Assembly (NCBI GenBank): GCA_018894105.1
Contig: CM032121.1
Span: forward strand, 37,480,230 to 37,544,229
Origin: Jacaranda mimosifolia
Taxonomy: Eukaryota; Streptophyta; Magnoliopsida; Lamiales; Bignoniaceae
Direction of reading: 5' to 3'
Length of the DNA stretch: 64,000 nucleotides
In this document: piece by piece, positions 62,039 to 64,000 of the stretch
Position numbering within the stretch: position 1 is the stretch's first letter
Layout: each line of letters starts with the position of its first letter
The notes under the pieces: generated by a model
Database searches by the model: none
What the model was told of the DNA's origin: nothing
What the model saw: only the letters and a program-made list of their open reading frames with translations
Position numbers and translations under genes: made by a program

Positions 62039-62127
62039 TTGACCAATGACCTCTTTTTATTTTTATTTTTATTTTTCTTTTTCTTTTCTTTTTTTTTTTT
62101 TTGTTGGGGGGGGGGGGGGGGGGGGGG
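62039..62127. repeat. Pyrimidine tract followed by G22 run
   Basis: About 60 bp of T/C-rich sequence (TTTTTATTTTTATTTTT then TTCTTTTTCTTTTC) is followed by GTTG and 22 consecutive G (62106-62127). Two overlapping frames here translate only low-complexity sequence. Confidence 0.9.
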
Positions 62128-62564
62128 AGTTTTTCTAGAAATATCTCACTGTGGGCCATGTTTCATCGATTCGGACATGGAACAATTACGTGGCATCATA
62201 TGGTTTGTTGGAAAAAACGCGTTCGCGCTTTATAGTTGTCCTAGAAACTATAAGTTAGGCTAAAAGTTTCTTTATTTACTTATAATCATCTACGTGTTTT
62301 AGATGGCTTTTTTGAATTTTGAAGTTTGAATGGAAATGGTAAGAATCCGAATCGCGCGGATGTTGTCAAGTTGAAGTGCAACACAACTAAAATTGGTGTT
62401 AAATATGCAGGAAAAAGGAAAAAGAAAAAGAAGAACGATTGAAGCTTCTTATTTGAAAATATTGAATAATGTTTGTTTCATTTTTTTTATTATTTAAAAT
62501 GTAGACGTGCACAAAAAGTATGAAAGCATATCATTACTATGATGTCATTTAGATAATTGACTAT

Positions 62565-62880
62565 TCGATAATGTTTATTTTTATTTCTAGATAATATTTA
62601 ATATTTTCAATTTCCAAAAAACTTCCAATATTCAATATTTTCTCTAAAAAGTTACTAAAAATTCTAATAATTTGAAATCATTTCATCAATCAAAAGTATA
62701 TATATATATATATATATCTTTTACTTATTGTTTTGATATAAACATATATTTTAATCATTATATCACTATGAAAATAATATATTAATAACATAAAATTTAT
62801 TTACAATGAAATTTATCTTTCCTCCCAAAATACAACTAATATAATTTCATCCTGACAATCTTCAACCCCACTCTCAAAAA
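62565..62880. repeat. Dispersed AT-rich repeat (paired with 11010-11290)
   Basis: Colinear with 11010-11290 (ATCAATCAAAAGTA, ATTATATCACTAT, ATAATTTCATCCT). Contains an AT dinucleotide run. Confidence 0.45.
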
Positions 62881-62934
62881 AATAAAAAATAAAAAAATCT
62901 CAAAAAGACCCTCAAAAAATGAACAAACATTTAA

Positions 62935-63325
62935 TTGTATATTGTTATATCTCATTAAAATATTCTTAAAACTTATAAGATGCTAAATTTCATTTAAAAA
63001 AAAAAAAGCTTCTTAAGTTTTTTTTGAATAAGATTAGATTTGAAAATTGAAAATTGTTAATATAGCAATCTTGTAGTTAATAAGACTAAAAATGAAAGAG
63101 TATTTTAATATCTTCCAAATAAATTAAAAAGTTCTTAATTTTTAATTTTTTTTTAATAAGATCTTAAAATTGAAAAGTTAGTAACATCTTAACATTTCTT
63201 TTTAAGACATTATACGCTTGTTTTTTCAAATTTTATTAAAACCTACATGATATTTTAACAGCTATCAAATATTTTATAAAATATCTCGATAGGTTTATAA
63301 ACTTACTTAAACTCGCTCTTAAATA
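62935..63325. repeat. TTATAAG-rich dispersed repeat, copy 5
   Basis: AAAACTTATAAGATGCTAAA at the left and ATTTTATAAAATATCTCGATA with GGTTTATAAACTT at the right. Same loose family as 5560 and 10072. Confidence 0.42.
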
Positions 63326-63782
63326 ACGCGGATAATAAAGTTGCGATCTTAGACTTTTGCTACACCAAATTAAATATCTCTAAAAGAATCAAAGTACACA
63401 ACCCATTTCTCTTCAGGAACAATAAACTTTATAAATTGTAACATCTAGAAATGCATGCATTTTAAATCAAGCATAATTTCATATGTGCAGTAAGCTGTCA
63501 GAAAAGACCTACGATTCCTATATTTTATTCGATTAATACACTTCTAATTATCAAAATTTCAGACATTTGGGCTAATGTTTAGTGATTTGCTGCGGATTCA
63601 TTGAACATAATCAAATGACTAAAACAAAGATATTTCAAGATTAGACACATGCAGAGGACACGGCGGCAATTAGGCAGCCTAAATTTTTGCTAAAAACTAA
63701 ACAACTTAAGGATGAGACAGGAAATTGCTAAGCCAAAAAAGGGAAAGGGTCCATTTCCGTGACACCGGCCTCCACACGATTT

Positions 63783-63972
63783 AGATTCTCACTAACAATT
63801 TGTGTTTTATTTTTTATTTTATTTTTAAATATATAATATGTGTATTAAATAATTTTTTTATGAAAATAATTAATTGAAAATCAAATGCAATTTATATATA
63901 TATATATATATATATCAAGTTGGTATAGAAGATGAAATATGAAATGAGATAAAGAATCCAAAGTGTTATTAG
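63783..63972. repeat. AT-rich MITE-like repeat, copy c
   Basis: Left TTTAGATTCTCACTAAC, right AAAGAATCCAAAGTG: inverted ends around an AT-rich core with an (AT)n run at 63894-63915. Homologous to 21135-21303 and 55838-55990. Confidence 0.52.
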
Positions 63973-64000
63973 AAGCCATTTAGGCTGTATCTAAAGGGTT

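Overview
This is nuclear DNA from a flowering plant, most likely a eudicot. The evidence is three intron-containing plant genes with GT-AG introns, very AT-rich intergenic DNA, and many plant-type transposable elements. I cannot name the species. There are no bacterial operons, CRISPR arrays or rRNA genes, and I found no convincing tRNA gene.

Only three protein genes are well supported, all on the minus strand. (1) 333-3446 is the 5' part of a plastid cystathionine gamma-synthase gene (CGS1-like, methionine synthesis). Eight exons are visible and the last exon(s) lie beyond the left edge. Exon 1 carries the MTO1 nascent-peptide control element intact. (2) 25812-27797 is a complete four-exon R2R3-MYB gene (390 aa) of the MIXTA/MYB16/MYB106 type, subgroup 9, an epidermal-cell and cuticle regulator family. 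(3) 54036-55166 is a complete three-exon NAC transcription factor gene (318 aa) of the NAC100/ORE1-like, miR164-targeted clade, with the miR164 site visible. A decayed RNase H fragment from a retroelement or domesticated relative lies at 59556-60134. A promoter-like island with no recognisable product lies near 14.1 kb. The three genes have no visible functional link; they are ordinary plant genes separated by transposon-filled DNA.

Most of the rest is layered mobile-element debris, and several insertions can be defined to the base by target-site duplications (TSDs). They are: a family of nine non-autonomous elements of about 400-510 bp with GGYWATGTTTGG termini, 3-bp TSDs and a conserved hairpin of about 58 bp at one end; a complete 335-bp TRIM (miniature LTR retrotransposon) inside one of those nine; a 3.09-kb solo LTR with TSD TTAGG inside a small CACTA-like element; a 2.3-kb hAT-type element carrying two further hAT-type insertions, with an unoccupied copy of the target repeat elsewhere in the window; a tRNA-like SINE with a perfect 18-bp TSD and a second older copy; a 406-bp non-autonomous Helitron; a CACTA-ended element hosting one hairpin element; and several older inverted-repeat families.

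Layout: 0-3.6 kb CGS gene; 3.7-14 kb MITE-rich; 14-25.8 kb mostly unassigned with an LTR-like block (18.2 kb) and hAT-type elements; 25.8-27.9 kb MYB; 28-34.5 kb SINE and a diverged tandem duplication; 34.5-38 kb solo LTR in a CACTA-like element; 38.3-43.6 kb Helitron, nested hATs and a long-TIR element; 43.6-53.8 kb AT-rich with a hairpin element, the empty-site repeat and the TRIM nest; 54-55.4 kb NAC; 55.5-64 kb MITEs, SINE and RNase H relic.
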